A DNA stretch of 64,000 nt from Chondrus crispus (GCF_000350225.1 NW_005179265.1:245917-309916); one strand, 5' to 3'. Counted from the stretch's first letter, positions 32,401 through 43,989 are shown. Program-made: numbers and translations. Notes: generated by a model from the sequence alone, not told the origin.

Positions 32401-32405
32401 TTCTC

Positions 32406-34637
32406 ACCCTGCATAGGTCTAGCATCCTTCTTGGTATTTCATGCGTCGTTGTCTTCTTGCGCCAGGTGGAGACGGACAAACCGATGAACTTCAAGCGTCA
32501 GAAGAAAAGGAGAAAGAAGCGTGGCGCTTTCACTGAATACGAGAATGATTTCTTTGAAGCCTTTGCTGAAATTTATGAGAAGCTTTGCACCATTGCCAAC
32601 ACGTACGAGAAGGAGTTGCAAAGCGTCTTGGAAATGGAGATTGAGGTCGGCAGAAACATCAAGATGCGGATTGATGACTTTGTGGCAAGGCAGATGAAGA
32701 GTTTCATGAGTGGAGTTAATGAAGCTGGGCAGCGTTTTGACCAAGACAAGCGTCTCAATATGCTCCGCAAAAAGCTCGTGAAAGCTCTAGCTCCACCTAA
32801 GGAGCTTTCTAAGAGAGCTGACGCGCCTATCTCTCAAGGTACTTCACGCCAAGTACCTCAAACGACTACGTCTCAAGTTGATACGTCCCAGCCGCCTCGT
32901 CACTCGCAAGGGCCTGGGTCCTCCTCACAGGCCTCATCCGTAGCAGTTCGGAGAGGGATTCGCCAAAGGATTAAAACTAATCCATTGACGATTTCCCTGC
33001 AGCTGCCTTTGAAGAAAACAGGAAAGAAAAAGCGAGGCCAAGAAGATGGTATCCAGTCAACAAAGAACATCCGTGCCCTCAACACTGCCTTTGAAGAGAA
33101 GGAAGAGGAATTGAGGATACCGGCTTTACCGCCCGCTGTCGAAAGTGATGTGGCAAGGGAAGATGACGTCGGGGAGTTCGATGACATTCTTCCAGGTCTA
33201 CTCCCGATCGGGGCACACGAATCTGCCGTATGGAATGTTTCGAAGAACCCGGATTGGGTTAATTACGCCTTACTTCCGCCGAGTCAGTGGACGAAAGGGA
33301 ATCCGATAACGCATCAAACTCCTCCGCTTCGTTCTTTGTGCATACCGGTTAGTCACCGAGCGAATTTCCTGGTCGAAAGGATGGACTTGGTGCGAATTCA
33401 TCATGCCGTGCACTATCACGCCGCAGCTATGCAACACAAGGAACTCGGGTCGACGAATTCCAAACGTGTTCATGAAAGCGCTGCCTTCCACGGGTCCGAG
33501 TCCTAATACGGCCCTGAAGTACAGGGAGAAGCAGGCTCTTTGGGCCGCAGCCATGGAATTAGACAACGTCGCTAATGAATACTTCCTGGCCAAGGCGACT
33601 GAGCTGCGGGAGAAGGGCTTCGTTATTCTTGAAGGTTTCGGAAGTGACAGTGGTGTGCCATCCAACCTCGCTTTCGAAGCCCCTCTCCATGGAGGGGACG
33701 TCATCGAAGAGATGATAGAATACTACGAAGAAATATTCCCTGGCGAAGATGCGATGAAGGATGAAGCAAATCGCAAAGTGTGGAGCCCCATCTTCAACGT
33801 CGATCCCGAGACAGATAGAAAACACCGAGATAAGGGCATCGGACGCTACATCACCACGCTAGCAGGTGTTTCGTCCGAGATCGAACAGAATGCCGATACA
33901 GTGTGGGTGGCAAGGAAGCGCGCTATGATGGACGTCCGTCTGGCGCAAATTGCTGCTGCACTTCGACTCGTGGACCCTGAAAAGGGCTCTTCGGAGATGG
34001 CTGTTCCGAAGTCTGGCGGTCGCTTCTTGCTGTCGGGGAAAGGTTGTCCTCGGCAGTCTCTCCATACAGACTTTGGCGTTGGAAAATCTAAGAATGGAAA
34101 CATGGAATACGCAAGGAATCCTTGATACTTCTTTATTTGTTTTGGTGAAAGTGGATTCCCCTTTGGGTTTGTCCGTTCTCTCATCACTTCACAGTGAAGG
34201 ATTCAATAGCCCAGAGACACATTTCCATGGGTGTGCAGGTGAAGAAGGTTCACGTTCCACCGAACTCTGTCTTCATTGGAAGAGGAGATCTCTCATATGC
34301 TGGTGCTTCGTACGAGGATAGCATATCACGTGGGACGTCTCAGATTGGACTTGGCTCTGCAAAGAAGGATGGTCACGTGGTTCGCTATCATCTATACTTC
34401 GTTCCTAAAGGACAGAAGCTGCTGGATTCAGTTCACAGGAATCCGTCCTTTACCCCTCACTTTCAAGACGGGCTCTCCGCGGAGAGCATCTCTCCGCAGA
34501 CTGGCCCGCACGGTAACTCGGAGCCTCCGAAGGAGAATTCGGTCTCGAGATCTTCTTCTGATTACCACTCAAGGGATTCTAGTGGCGACAGTGATTCATT
34601 GGTGAAGGGTACTGAGGAGGACGACATCCAAGCATAG
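32406..34637 (+). pseudogene. 3' part of the split gene, with dioxygenase-like C-terminus
   Basis: The frame continues the upstream gene across the solo LTR to 33506, then shifts near 33450 into 33403-34125, then (after a stop at 34125) resumes in other frames to 34637. First part: very basic (RQKKRRKKRG), then a helical region of about 100 residues and a low-complexity linker. Last part: KGFVILEGFG, then RQSLHTDFGVG, and finally VPPNSVFIGRGDL, AGASY, RYHLYFVP. This order resembles the double-stranded beta-helix of 2-oxoglutarate/iron dioxygenases, with HxD present; the distal metal-binding His expected after GDL is Tyr (GDLSYAG). The fold assignment is by motif order only. Confidence 0.5.
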
Positions 34638-34671
34638 GTACTGGGTAGTTCATACTTTCAATAGCGAGAAC

Positions 34672-34699
34672 AGTGTCATCATCACTCTGTGATGACACT
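34672..34699. repeat. Hairpin after the broken gene
   Basis: Arms AGTGTCATCA (34672-34681) and TGATGACACT (34690-34699) with an 8-base loop, 35 bases after the last reading frame. It may be incidental. Confidence 0.5.
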
Positions 34700-35637
34700 T
34701 ATATCTTCATTGCACAAGTAAATCATCTTGTATCCTTGATTAATCCACTTCCAATATGAGATGTGGTAGTAGACCACCTTGTACTCTAGCGTACACGTAC
34801 ACAGATGCCACGAAGTAATGCTTCACTCGAACCGCTAAAGGGATTTCAGTGCTAGTTTTGCTCCCTTTTTCAATAACAATATGTCTATAGAGCATAAAGC
34901 AGCTTCACACCCCTCTTGAAAGGGAACAACTGGCTTATTTCCCTTTAGATATTGTCCAGGGGAGATAGAAGAGGTAGGGGAATGAATACATCCACATCGT
35001 CTCAGTCACCAATCCAGAACTGCTCACTGATATATAAAGGAGTCTCCAAAAACGACCACGTTTACTCAGACAGATAGTGACTCCTTTCTACATCAGTTAA
35101 AAGCTTAAAGTAACGGTAACACTAAGTAGCTTAAGATCAATTGGTGGGATTGCAATGCGAAACGCGGATACGGGTCCAATTGGATTGTTCACATTGGGGT
35201 CTCCGTCCTGGGACCCACGCGTTTTCTCCTATTTCATTTATAAAGGGGGGGAGCGTTGAGGGTCATTTTACCATACGCCTGTTGCACTTAGCAGTGTGGC
35301 AACTATGATTAAAAGAACAGTCATTCAATGAGACATGAGTTACAGTCAAAGCCTTCCGGACTGTGGCAACTGTGATTAAAAGAACAGTCATTCCATGACA
35401 CCTGAGTAACTGTCAAAACATTCCAGACTGTGGCAACTATGATTAAAAGGACAGTTATTCAATGACACATGACTGACTGGCAAAGCATTCTGGACTGGAA
35501 GATGTAGGTAGATTTGTAGCCCATGCCCTACTGGAAAAGTGCACGTGCAAGTCCCATGGGACTTAGAATCTGAGCAGAGCTGTGATCCATAAATTTGACG
35601 GTTACAAAAATGGTGATTTCACATTAATGATATATAT
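34700..35637. other. AT-rich intergenic region with tandem repeat
   Basis: No gene. TATA-like strings occur at about 35030 (GATATATAAAGG) and 35228 (TTTATAAAGG). The second lies just before the 67-base tandem repeat. Confidence 0.4.
35295..35496. repeat. 67-base tandem repeat, three copies
   Basis: Units start at 35295, 35362 and 35429, each beginning TGTGGCAACTRTGATTAAAA and containing an ACAGTCATTC stretch. Copies differ at several positions, so the array is not new. Confidence 0.92.
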
Positions 35638-37148
35638 ATGTATGTAATGACTACTTTCGAATGGTTACCCCAACTCTTTAGTCATCGGTATATATTAAAA
35701 GCAAATTTCTCAAGTATCACTTTCCAAGGGAAATTAACAGAGGATACCATCCACCAGTTGATAATGGTATCAGATATTTTCAATGGCCTCCAATTCGGGA
35801 GTGATATAGAGGTCTACTATACCTTGGAGAATGAAGAAGAAAGTAAGGCATGGTTCCCAGCAACAGCCATTAGTCTCAACTACCTTCATGAAGATCGAGG
35901 AGAGGTACCTCTCTTGAGCACGTGCTCAAGGGGACTATTCAATACAAGGTTGCGTTTGGATTCAGGGCATGTAAAAGCAAGGTGACTTTCAAGGCGGGAA
36001 ACGAGTTTGTACAAGATGGACAAAAGTTTAGCTGGAGACTATAAGATACATCCGTGCGATTGGATATCACCGCAAGCTCAGGCATGGCAAGCGGAGCGAT
36101 GGATGTAGATGCTATCGACTATGCTCCAGGTAGTTCTATGGTAGAAAAATGCAGGAAGCTCAACCATACGACGAATGTGTCACTTGACCAGAAGACAATC
36201 AAAGATACACGCGAGCTAAATGCCCTTTCCAGACGCCTTCAGCATCTTAAGGAAGTGGTGAAAGGACAGCAATACTCTATTACGACTGCGCTATGGACTC
36301 AGAACCCGCTCCTCACTTCTGCTAGGGGCTCCAATATTCCTCTTAAATTTATTTCGTTGCGTCTAGAGCATTGATTACTCAAGACGCCGGCAAGTCCTAC
36401 CCCGGGTGAAATGACTCGTGGGACGAAATGGTTTGTGCAAGACTCATTTAAGGCGCGAGCAGACTGCACATTGCTCCAGTTTGATTCCATATCCGAAAGA
36501 GTCAAAGCTCAGCTACAAACAAAGGTTTCTATTCTTCCGGAAGATTATATGTGCAGGAAATCAGTTGCGAAGGAGACGAGTATATACTTCAGGAGCTTCT
36601 TAGACCTGTCAGAAACACTCGGACCAGCATCACCGCAAGTTGTCAGAGACCTGATCATCGCAAAGAGGCTGGAAAAAGGTACTGACAATTGCGTGTCTGC
36701 TAGAGTGATAGGCTGTATGGCCGGTCCCAACACCGAATATCTTTCTGACCCGTGCTATATGACAATTGGAGATTCGTTTGCTGTTATGAGGGATGACGAG
36801 GATGAACAACGGCACGTTGTATTTCGTCGGGATTGCACTTGGGATTCCATAGAGAAGACCTGCTCCCATCCACTGGAAGCCATAAGACTATCTGAGCTTC
36901 ACTTCCAAGAACGCATTTCCAAGGTAATGGGTGCTGAAAACGTGGTCAGCGGACCATCCGACCGGAAGCAGTCGTTCTACCTGCGATGGAATCTTCAATC
37001 CAGTCCTCGTCAATCTATATTTGCTGATGTAAATCGCAGCGACGTACTAGGAGTACTTCAAGTGCACATCCCTTTCCTTTCTATCAAAGGCTCTGCGCAT
37101 GTGAAGCAATTCATCAATGTTGCCAAAATTCTGGTCCTCTTTAAGTAA
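35638..37148 (+). pseudogene. Broken unknown gene, possible Tudor/Agenet-like N-terminal part
   Basis: Three pieces read in order: 35638 to about 35925; then a different frame (GTIQYKVAFGFRACKS...) interrupted by TAA near 36041; then the same frame to a TGA at 36372 and on to 37148. The start (FGSDIEVYYTLENEEESKAWFPATAISL) resembles chromatin-reader modules of the Tudor/Agenet type, where a VYY...WFPA pattern is common. The last 245 codons have no recognised domain. One frameshift and two stops suggest decay rather than introns; no good splice sites were found at the breaks. Confidence 0.45.
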
Positions 37149-37241
37149 ACTCGATTCATTCATGCTACAGTAGCCTCCCGCTTTACTCATTTATCACTTC
37201 GATGAACTAAGAAGTATCACTATCACATGAAATACGACCCC

Positions 37242-39491
37242 TTATAAATCGAAGTCTTGGACTATGAATACATCGTCATCGTCTTCGACTTTATTCGTCT
37301 GGATTTCATCGTCACCGTCCACCACGCTCAGATCATCATTATCCTCGTGATGTGAAACTGATCGGACAGGGGGATCTTGTACGGAGTTGTACATATCCAC
37401 GGACATCACCTGCTTCTCCTTCAAAATACTGGAGAGTTGCTGTGGAAGCTCACCCCGCCTTTCTCCCTGTCCTTCCGTCAAAAGTTCTGAATAGAGTGAT
37501 CTCAGTCGCGACCGCCGTGAATCATTATGCTGATCCTGGCTATCCTCTTCATGCAACATCTGCTCGTTTCCAGAAAATGAACCCCTCCACTCAATCACCT
37601 TCATCAGCATGACCTCCCGGAACAGGACAGCAGTCATGTAAATCACACGAAAGGATTCCTTGGATATTGAATGCAGGTCTTCATCACTGCCGCACCTGGT
37701 AAAAGCAACCAAGAACTTCAAGGCGACGTGCATAGCATTGAGTCGGATAACAATTTCTCGAGTCTCCTTCCTTCCATCCTTGTCTTTCGTCTCAACATCA
37801 TACGTAGCGATGAATATGAAGGGTTCACTTTCAGAAAGCAGCTTCTTCCACGCTATCCCGTTCATGGGGTTCACCTCAGCGACCGACTTCATAGCAGTAC
37901 GACAGGTTCCGTCTGGGATATCTTGGAGGTTCATGTGCGGGCGGGGTGGATTCTCATACTGGAATGAGACTCCCACTTCACTTTGGAAAACATATGAGAA
38001 GTTTTGAAAGAAGGATTTCCGCCCAAGCTCCCTGGACTTGTTCAGAAACTGATTACCCATCTTGAAAACGCGGCGAGCGATCTCAACCCTAATGTCTTCG
38101 TCCTTGATGAATCCAATTGGCTCATCTTCCCCCATCTTATCGCTTCGACGCCGAGCCACACGCCGGGCCTTCTTGATGGCCGTTGAAGCAAATTCTTCGT
38201 TGAAGAAAGACTCGACTGTGATCATTCTTATGTAGCCCGGCCTCAGCCAAAAAGGTTTCTCAACGGTCTTCAGCTTCCCGCAGATGTTTGGATGTACCAT
38301 TTCGAGTGACTTCGTCCCAACACTCGGGTTGTTCATTGCATTTGCAATCAAGCTCTTTCCCCAAGCCTTTCTCAGGACCAGATACTGACGAGCTTTCTTC
38401 GTACCCAGCAGCTCCACGGTTTTCTCCTCGCTTCGGTCCCTTTTCCACAAAAGGACCTCGACAAGTAAAAGTCCGAACCCCAACACTTCGGAACTATTGA
38501 CGTCCAAGCGAAGCTTCTCAGATTGTGAGTCACGACTCCCACCTTCAAAAGATTCCTTCGCTTCCTTTCTCTGACGAAGAACTCTCATGGTGCAATTTAT
38601 CAGCGCTCTTGTAAAGATAATGCACATGAATTTCCCTCCAAATATGTCCTCCATAGGCCTGAGGAGGTCGATCAAAGAGGCCTTCTCGGCTGCTTTTCCC
38701 GTCTTCGGCAGTGCGGAATTCAGAAGAACAATGTTGACGGCGTCCTGGCAGCGTGATAACGTCTTCTCTAAAGTGGAGACACGAGAAGATACAGCCTTGA
38801 TTGCAACAAGAAATTCCCTCTTTTCAATGGCAAGCTGCTTCTCCAAACGAGTATGCAGTTCCCGCATGACTCGAAGTACTCCGTGGTTAGAGTCTTCCTC
38901 AAATTCTCGAGAGAAATGGGAGCCCCGTGGCTGACTCGGCAAGGAACCTGCCACGGACTCACGACGCGTGGGAACGATGACGTCTTCCACAACTTGAGTT
39001 TGGGCGACTTCGTCCATCTCTGCTGCACTAGCCTGCACAGTGTCGTCGACGTCCTCCTCTGGCTCGCGTCCATGGAGCTCGAACAACCGAAGCTTCGCCC
39101 GTTTGCGTTCTGGGTGTTCATCTTCCTCGCCTTGATCTCCATCCCCGAACAAACGGGAAAAGTCTTCGCTCGGAGACGAGCCGATGCCGCGCTTGCGCTT
39201 GCCCGAACGGCAATGTGCTGCATCGGACGGGCCGCTTCCCTGACTTCGAACGGGAAGCGAGCACGCGTCAGATGGCGGACTGCCTCGGGGCGTCCTGACC
39301 GTATTACTTGAAACCCGACGGGTTTCCTGTCCAGCTGCCGCGGGAGTAGCTTTGGTCGCAACACGAGGGGATGACCGGCGTTCCGCGGGAACCTGGGCTT
39401 CAGGCGCTCGGCTGTTAGACGTTCCAGATGAGCGGCCTCGCTGATTGCCTGACGCAGCGGGTTTCTTCCTAGACCTTCTTCGCGGGGTCAT
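37242..39491 (-). CDS. Uncharacterised 749-residue protein
   Basis: A single uninterrupted minus-strand frame with an ATG at 39491. Residues 1 to about 230 are disordered and rich in Arg, Ser, Pro and acidic runs, with nuclear-localisation-like clusters (PRRRSRKK, KRKRG, ERKRAK). A short coiled coil follows (about 230-280, LEKQLAIEKREFLVAIKAV... STLEKTL). Residues 280 to 640 look globular, with motifs such as LRPGYIRMITVESFFNEEFASTA and GIAWKKLLSESEPFIFIATY. The C-terminus is acidic. No family was recognised. It is convergent with the broken gene ending at 37148, and its 2.2 kb length without stops amid decayed sequence argues that it is under selection or recent. A nuclear or element-encoded protein is a guess. 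Confidence 0.6.
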   Translation of the reverse strand: MTPRRRSRKKPAASGNQRGRSSGTSNSRAPEAQVPAERRSSPRVATKATPAAAGQETRRVSSNTVRTPRGSPPSDACSLPVRSQGSGPSDAAHCRSGKRKRGIGSSPSEDFSRLFGDGDQGEEDEHPERKRAKLRLFELHGREPEEDVDDTVQASAAEMDEVAQTQVVEDVIVPTRRESVAGSLPSQPRGSHFSREFEEDSNHGVLRVMRELHTRLEKQLAIEKREFLVAIKAVSSRVSTLEKTLSRCQDAVNIVLLNSALPKTGKAAEKASLIDLLRPMEDIFGGKFMCIIFTRALINCTMRVLRQRKEAKESFEGGSRDSQSEKLRLDVNSSEVLGFGLLLVEVLLWKRDRSEEKTVELLGTKKARQYLVLRKAWGKSLIANAMNNPSVGTKSLEMVHPNICGKLKTVEKPFWLRPGYIRMITVESFFNEEFASTAIKKARRVARRRSDKMGEDEPIGFIKDEDIRVEIARRVFKMGNQFLNKSRELGRKSFFQNFSYVFQSEVGVSFQYENPPRPHMNLQDIPDGTCRTAMKSVAEVNPMNGIAWKKLLSESEPFIFIATYDVETKDKDGRKETREIVIRLNAMHVALKFLVAFTRCGSDEDLHSISKESFRVIYMTAVLFREVMLMKVIEWRGSFSGNEQMLHEEDSQDQHNDSRRSRLRSLYSELLTEGQGERRGELPQQLSSILKEKQVMSVDMYNSVQDPPVRSVSHHEDNDDLSVVDGDDEIQTNKVEDDDDVFIVQDFDL

Positions 39492-39620
39492 GCCGCCTCA
39501 GTAGGAACACAGGATGAGCAAAGTCGGGAAGGAAAGGGAAACGGATGGGGAGGGAGGATTCCATGGATTGGGAAAACGCGACGCGGTCCAAGCACGCGTC
39601 TGGAACTAGCGCAGGTAAGC

Positions 39621-40914
39621 ATGAGCTTATTCTGGTTTGATCACGTGAAGGTTAAAGATATCACGGCCAAGCGCTGCGTTTTTAGGCAGCGAAATAGCAC
39701 ATCACTTTGCTACATCGACGTATCAAAAAAACATTTCCGTTACAACTCTGGCACTCCAACAAAACATTCTGGTTCAGTCACTGCCCGGAACCATCCCCGT
39801 GCTGAATTAGAACGGTTTAAAATTTGGCAAAAGATTGCTGCTCGCGAACCAATGAAGCACGGACCACCGTTCATTACTGGCAAAAATCCAGCATTTTTTG
39901 GACCCAAAACTAGCCACATCATTGCTTTTATTAAATTTATCATAAATTTTGACCTTCCTGTGCGGACGCAAAGCAAAGTTGCTCTCTGCTTTCGGACAAG
40001 TTTCCTCTGTTCAACCTCCGGGAAACCTTTTTTTGTGAAGCCACCGCAATTAACAACGGTGATTATCGTAGAAACAGTGCATGCCCCTTCGGGGATCCTG
40101 CATTCGTAGAGACAATAAGAAGAACATTTCAATTGCCTCCGACTGAAAATCAAATCACACTCCCACTGCTTGCTTATTGTTCCGTTAAACTCATCCGGAA
40201 ATTCACTTCAGCATCGCTTGTCCCCAAGCCAACCTTGTTTGTCAAAGTGCCAAGATCAGGAACAAGAATTGGCCTGAGATATGAAGACAAACGCTTGATG
40301 TTCGGATCCATGTGTGCAGCGCTCGCAAACGTTTTGAACGACGAGTGCAGATCGATTTCGAAAGGGTGGACTACGATGGCGTTCGTCGTATGCCATAATG
40401 AGGAAACGGATGGAGAATGGCTTGCGGAGTTTAAATCGCTAGTAGGGGGACTTAAAATGTAGGAAACTCTCTTAGCAATCTGGCGTATTCCATGGCAATT
40501 GGAATATGGGTTTCTAGGAATGGATTCAGACGGTTTGGGAAGTCAAAAGTTTTGTTTTGTTGCAGTGCTGCATGCAAAAGAATAGGAGAAAAAGAGACTA
40601 TCGTTCAAGGCGAACGCCTTGATGTTGGATGCCGGGATAACAGAGAGTCACAGGGATATGGAATCGATATAACGGGGGATGTAGCGGATTCATCAAGAAG
40701 GATTTCGGGGATGATAACACAGTGTTGGGCGGGGGCATGGAGTCTCTGTTCCAGGATCGGGAAAAATTCTTTCACTAACATATACAGTATATTTGTAAGG
40801 AGCCGGATGGTTTTGAGGGAAAATAAAGCGATACAGTTTGTCCAAGTGGATCGTATAGTGCGTTATCATAGCAGGTTTTGCCGAAAACGGAAGCATATGA
40901 AGTCGGATACGTAG
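39621..40914 (+). pseudogene. Broken coding sequence of unknown family
   Basis: Three plus-strand frames follow one another: 39621-40109 (162 codons from ATG), a second frame open from about 39990 to 40462 (CPFGDPAFVETIRRTFQ..., GTRIGLRYEDKRLMFGSMC), and 40492-40914. Their overlap and hand-over suggest one decayed protein. No family was recognised. A GTAAGC splice-like site at 39615 lies just upstream of the first ATG. Confidence 0.3.
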
Positions 40915-41085
40915 ACGTGTCCAGACGTCCCGACCTGTTTGGATGGGTGTACACTGTGGTGTTGCTGCAGTTCGACTGTGGCAGGGGGCTAGTATGAAGC
41001 ATTCCGGGGGGCCTGTGCCTCGCTGTAGAGTGCACAACAGAGATGGTGCCCCACTGGAGAAAGTGGCCATATAACCCAACGATCG

Positions 41086-41496
41086 TTGTGCAGAACTTTG
41101 CGATGTACCTCCTTCTCCGCCTCCTCCCTACCCTCCTCCCTGTTGTCCCCTTCCGCCTGCGCCTTCAAATACCCCCGCCATGACGGGCGCTATCCCGCCC
41201 AACTCCCCAAACACGCAACTCACAGCCTATTACGGCCTCTCAACGGTGCCACGCCGTCCTTCCCAACAGCCCCGATCCCGTCTAGCCGCGAAGAGGCGCT
41301 CGCTCACGCCGCCCACCTGACACAAACCCTATGTTTGCCTGCTCTGATACATCACAGCGCCCGCCTACGCCGCACGTCCGAGTTTCTCGACCACAAACTG
41401 AACCTGTCCAAGCACCGCTACTCCGCCCACCTCTCGTCCGCCCCCAACATTTCGCCGGCGACCATCAAGCAGGCATTGTTGCTACGGCCCGAATGA
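41086..41496 (+). pseudogene. Possible gene fragment, unknown
   Basis: A 136-codon frame ending in sequence that looks protein-like (REEALAHAAHLTQTLCLPALIHHSA, FLDHKLNLSKHRYSAHL). It overlaps antisense the frame at 41418-42038. No family was recognised, and it may be a 3' fragment cut by later insertion. Confidence 0.25.
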
Positions 41497-42038
41497 GCGG
41501 TCGTGTCGGACGCCGTGGCTCTCGCGACGGCGCCCCTGAAGGAGGCCCGCGTTAGTGGCGCTCTAAATTGCTGCTGGACGCCGCGCAACCTCTGGCGGCG
41601 CTCATGTAGGCGTACCGGGACCTGCCAGACCTGTGCACGGACCCCGTGGTCATTATTTCCACGAACGTTAAAAGACTTTTGTAACTCTGCATGAACAAGG
41701 GTGTGTAAAATGTCAATCTCTTTGCGAGACAAATGGGTCAATTTTGTAAAGAGAGAGAAATCGGCGTCTTCCTCGCGAACGAAGTTGTACAAACGCGAAT
41801 GATCTCTTCGCATATATTGCGTTTTTGTGCGTTCAACGCTGTGGTCCCGGCCAGGCCCAGGCTCGTCGTCACTTGAGGAGGTACTGTGATGCAAAAAATC
41901 TCGAGCACCGGAAGCGGACTGTGCGGCAAGGTGGGAGGTATGCTGCACTTGTGCCTCAAACTGCGCGACCATAGCAACAGCCGTTGAGAGGTCATCCTCT
42001 TCCGAACCCATGTTCGGATTGATGTGAGTTGTTGACAT
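41418..42038 (-). pseudogene. Possible Harbinger-type transposase N-terminal fragment
   Basis: 206 codons from ATG. The middle (DFSLFTKLTHLSRKEIDILHTLVHAEL) resembles the helical region before the catalytic domain of PIF/Harbinger transposases. No DDE catalytic part follows; the C-terminal third is Arg/Gln-rich and may be out of frame. Low-confidence assignment by pattern. Confidence 0.3.
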
Positions 42039-42296
42039 CTATGACCTCTGAGACCGAAGCACGGCCTCCTAAGTTAATAATCTTCACGCTCTACACGACG
42101 CTGCTTGCTTGTTTTCACTACTAATTTGATGCAAGAAATGGTCCTATTTGGGGGTCTTAAAAGCAACATCATTTTTCGTTAATTGAAAAGTGCTAATAAA
42201 GCGTAATCTTGTTTCTTCAACACTATTCACAGTGGCATCACGCCGTCCGCTCCCCCGCGCTGCTCTGATGAATTACAGTGTGATTCGGGAAATACA

Positions 42297-43049
42297 GTGC
42301 CGAAAATTTTTCAGGCAACGCGTTTGGCAAAACTCACATCATACCGAAAACGAGAGCATGTGAGTTTTCCACGAGTTTCACATCCGCCTGATCACAGCAG
42401 TGCCGGATCGACCCGTCTTGAAGGAAAACAAAGTGGATTTTCCGTTCTTTTCATCAGCACAAACGAGTCTCAGACTGCACGGGTCGTATATGCGTCATGG
42501 GCGCCCCTATCGCCTCATCTGCGCAGAGTCCATCAACGGATCAAAGCGTGACAGGATCTGCCACAGATGCCGCCGAAGTAACCGCGAAAGATAGACAAGT
42601 AGAAGCTTCTAAAAAGCAGTCCTCTCCAAACGGCCCCTCTCAGCCTGTCAAGAAGACGAAACAAATCTCTCTCTCGACTGAGAACCATTCTATCGTTGCG
42701 GCGAGCTACAATATTCGTTTCAGCGAATATTCGCGCAGGTGCACGTGATCTGTCGAGCGGCACAACGTTTTATCAGACTTGCGTTTGTTGTGGGCAGTCA
42801 CCCTGCTGGAAGTCAGTCGGCAAAACCCGTGGCGGAATGTTTCACTCTCGGGTTCGCTTTACGTCCAGCCATTTTGTGGGCAAATGACAAAACAGCGCGT
42901 TATTTTACGGACAACCAAGTAGAATCAGAATTATTAGCGAGGTTTCAAACGCATGAGAATCCAGGTACTGCACTCTACAGTGCAGTTGTGAACGACATTT
43001 GCACCACGCAGCTACGCGGAGAGAGGAACATGGATTGAGAGCAGATGCT
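42297..43049 (+). pseudogene. Unassigned open frames upstream of the Harbinger element
   Basis: Overlapping frames at 42497-42748 (Ser/Lys-rich, ATG start) and 42739-43038 (RLAFVVGSHPAGSQSAKPVAEC, DNQVESELLARFQTHENP). The second is open upstream through the end of the first and looks protein-like, ending shortly before the Harbinger insertion. No family was recognised. Confidence 0.25.
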
Positions 43050-43052
43050 TTA

Positions 43053-43986
43053 GAGCAACCCCACCGCGCACATCTATTTGATCAATAGAATTTCTGCTCA
43101 CGATTTTCAACCCCACCGCGCAATTCGATCGCTTTCCGAAATCGAATAGAACCATTTCGGAGTCTATCCGAGCGCCGATAGATTCCAAAAACGTTCTATC
43201 CGTTGAATAGATTCCCCGATAGAATGACACGTGCCAAGCGTGTCTACCAAATTCCAGCCAAATGTGCCTCCTACTTGCGAGAAGGCGAGCCGAAACTCCT
43301 CGGCAGGCGTGTCGCGCGCTTCATTCAGGCATGCAATAGTGCGCCAACACCATGGCTCGCGGCTATGGTACTCATAAATCAGCCTTTCATGTCCTCTAGT
43401 AGCGTGGGAGAGGCACATCATCAACAACCACCTGTCACAGTATACTACGAATAGCGAAGCGCGCGAACTCGATCATGCCGTCCCAACCGAGAACCTCCGC
43501 GCTGCGTCGTCGCTGCAGCATGCACTTCGGCGACGTGTGACCCGTGCATGCTCGCAACAATGATTTCATCATCCCCATGGCTGTCGTCTGTGTACTGAAG
43601 GACGGTTCTGAGGACTTCTATCGGGTTCATTGGCGATGATGCCGTGTGGGAGCGCGTAGTTGGACAGTACCGGAGGGAGGGCGCGCGGCGAACAGGGACA
43701 GAGGGCACAGGCTGCGGAAGACAGACATGCAGCCGTGCGGGATTCACGGCGAGGGGTGGGCGTCTCGATGAACGATCGCCTTTTCGCAGACGATGTGTGA
43801 CGTCTCGCCGCTGTCCGCACGAGCATTCAGCGATAGAGTTGCAAATATGCGTTGGGGTTGACGCGAATAGAATCCACACGAATAGATTGACGATTCGCCA
43901 CAAAAATCTATTCGTGCAACCGGCGAATAGTCAGCGTACACGTTTCATTTCTATCCGGCAATAGAATCGACGCGGTGGGGTTGCTC
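43053..43986. mobile_element. Non-autonomous PIF/Harbinger element
   Basis: 934 bases bounded by perfect 16-base terminal inverted repeats (GAGCAACCCCACCGCG at 43053-43068; reverse complement at 43971-43986) and a TTA duplication on both sides (43050-43052 and 43987-43989), the 3-base type of PIF/Harbinger. Subterminal GAATAGA/TCTATTC motifs recur on both sides, and a second CAACCCCACCGCGC lies at about 43109. A minus-strand frame (43445-43903) ends with an RGGSRLGRHDRV-like stretch reminiscent of Harbinger protein N-termini, but there is no catalytic domain. Confidence 0.88.
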
Positions 43987-43989
43987 TTA

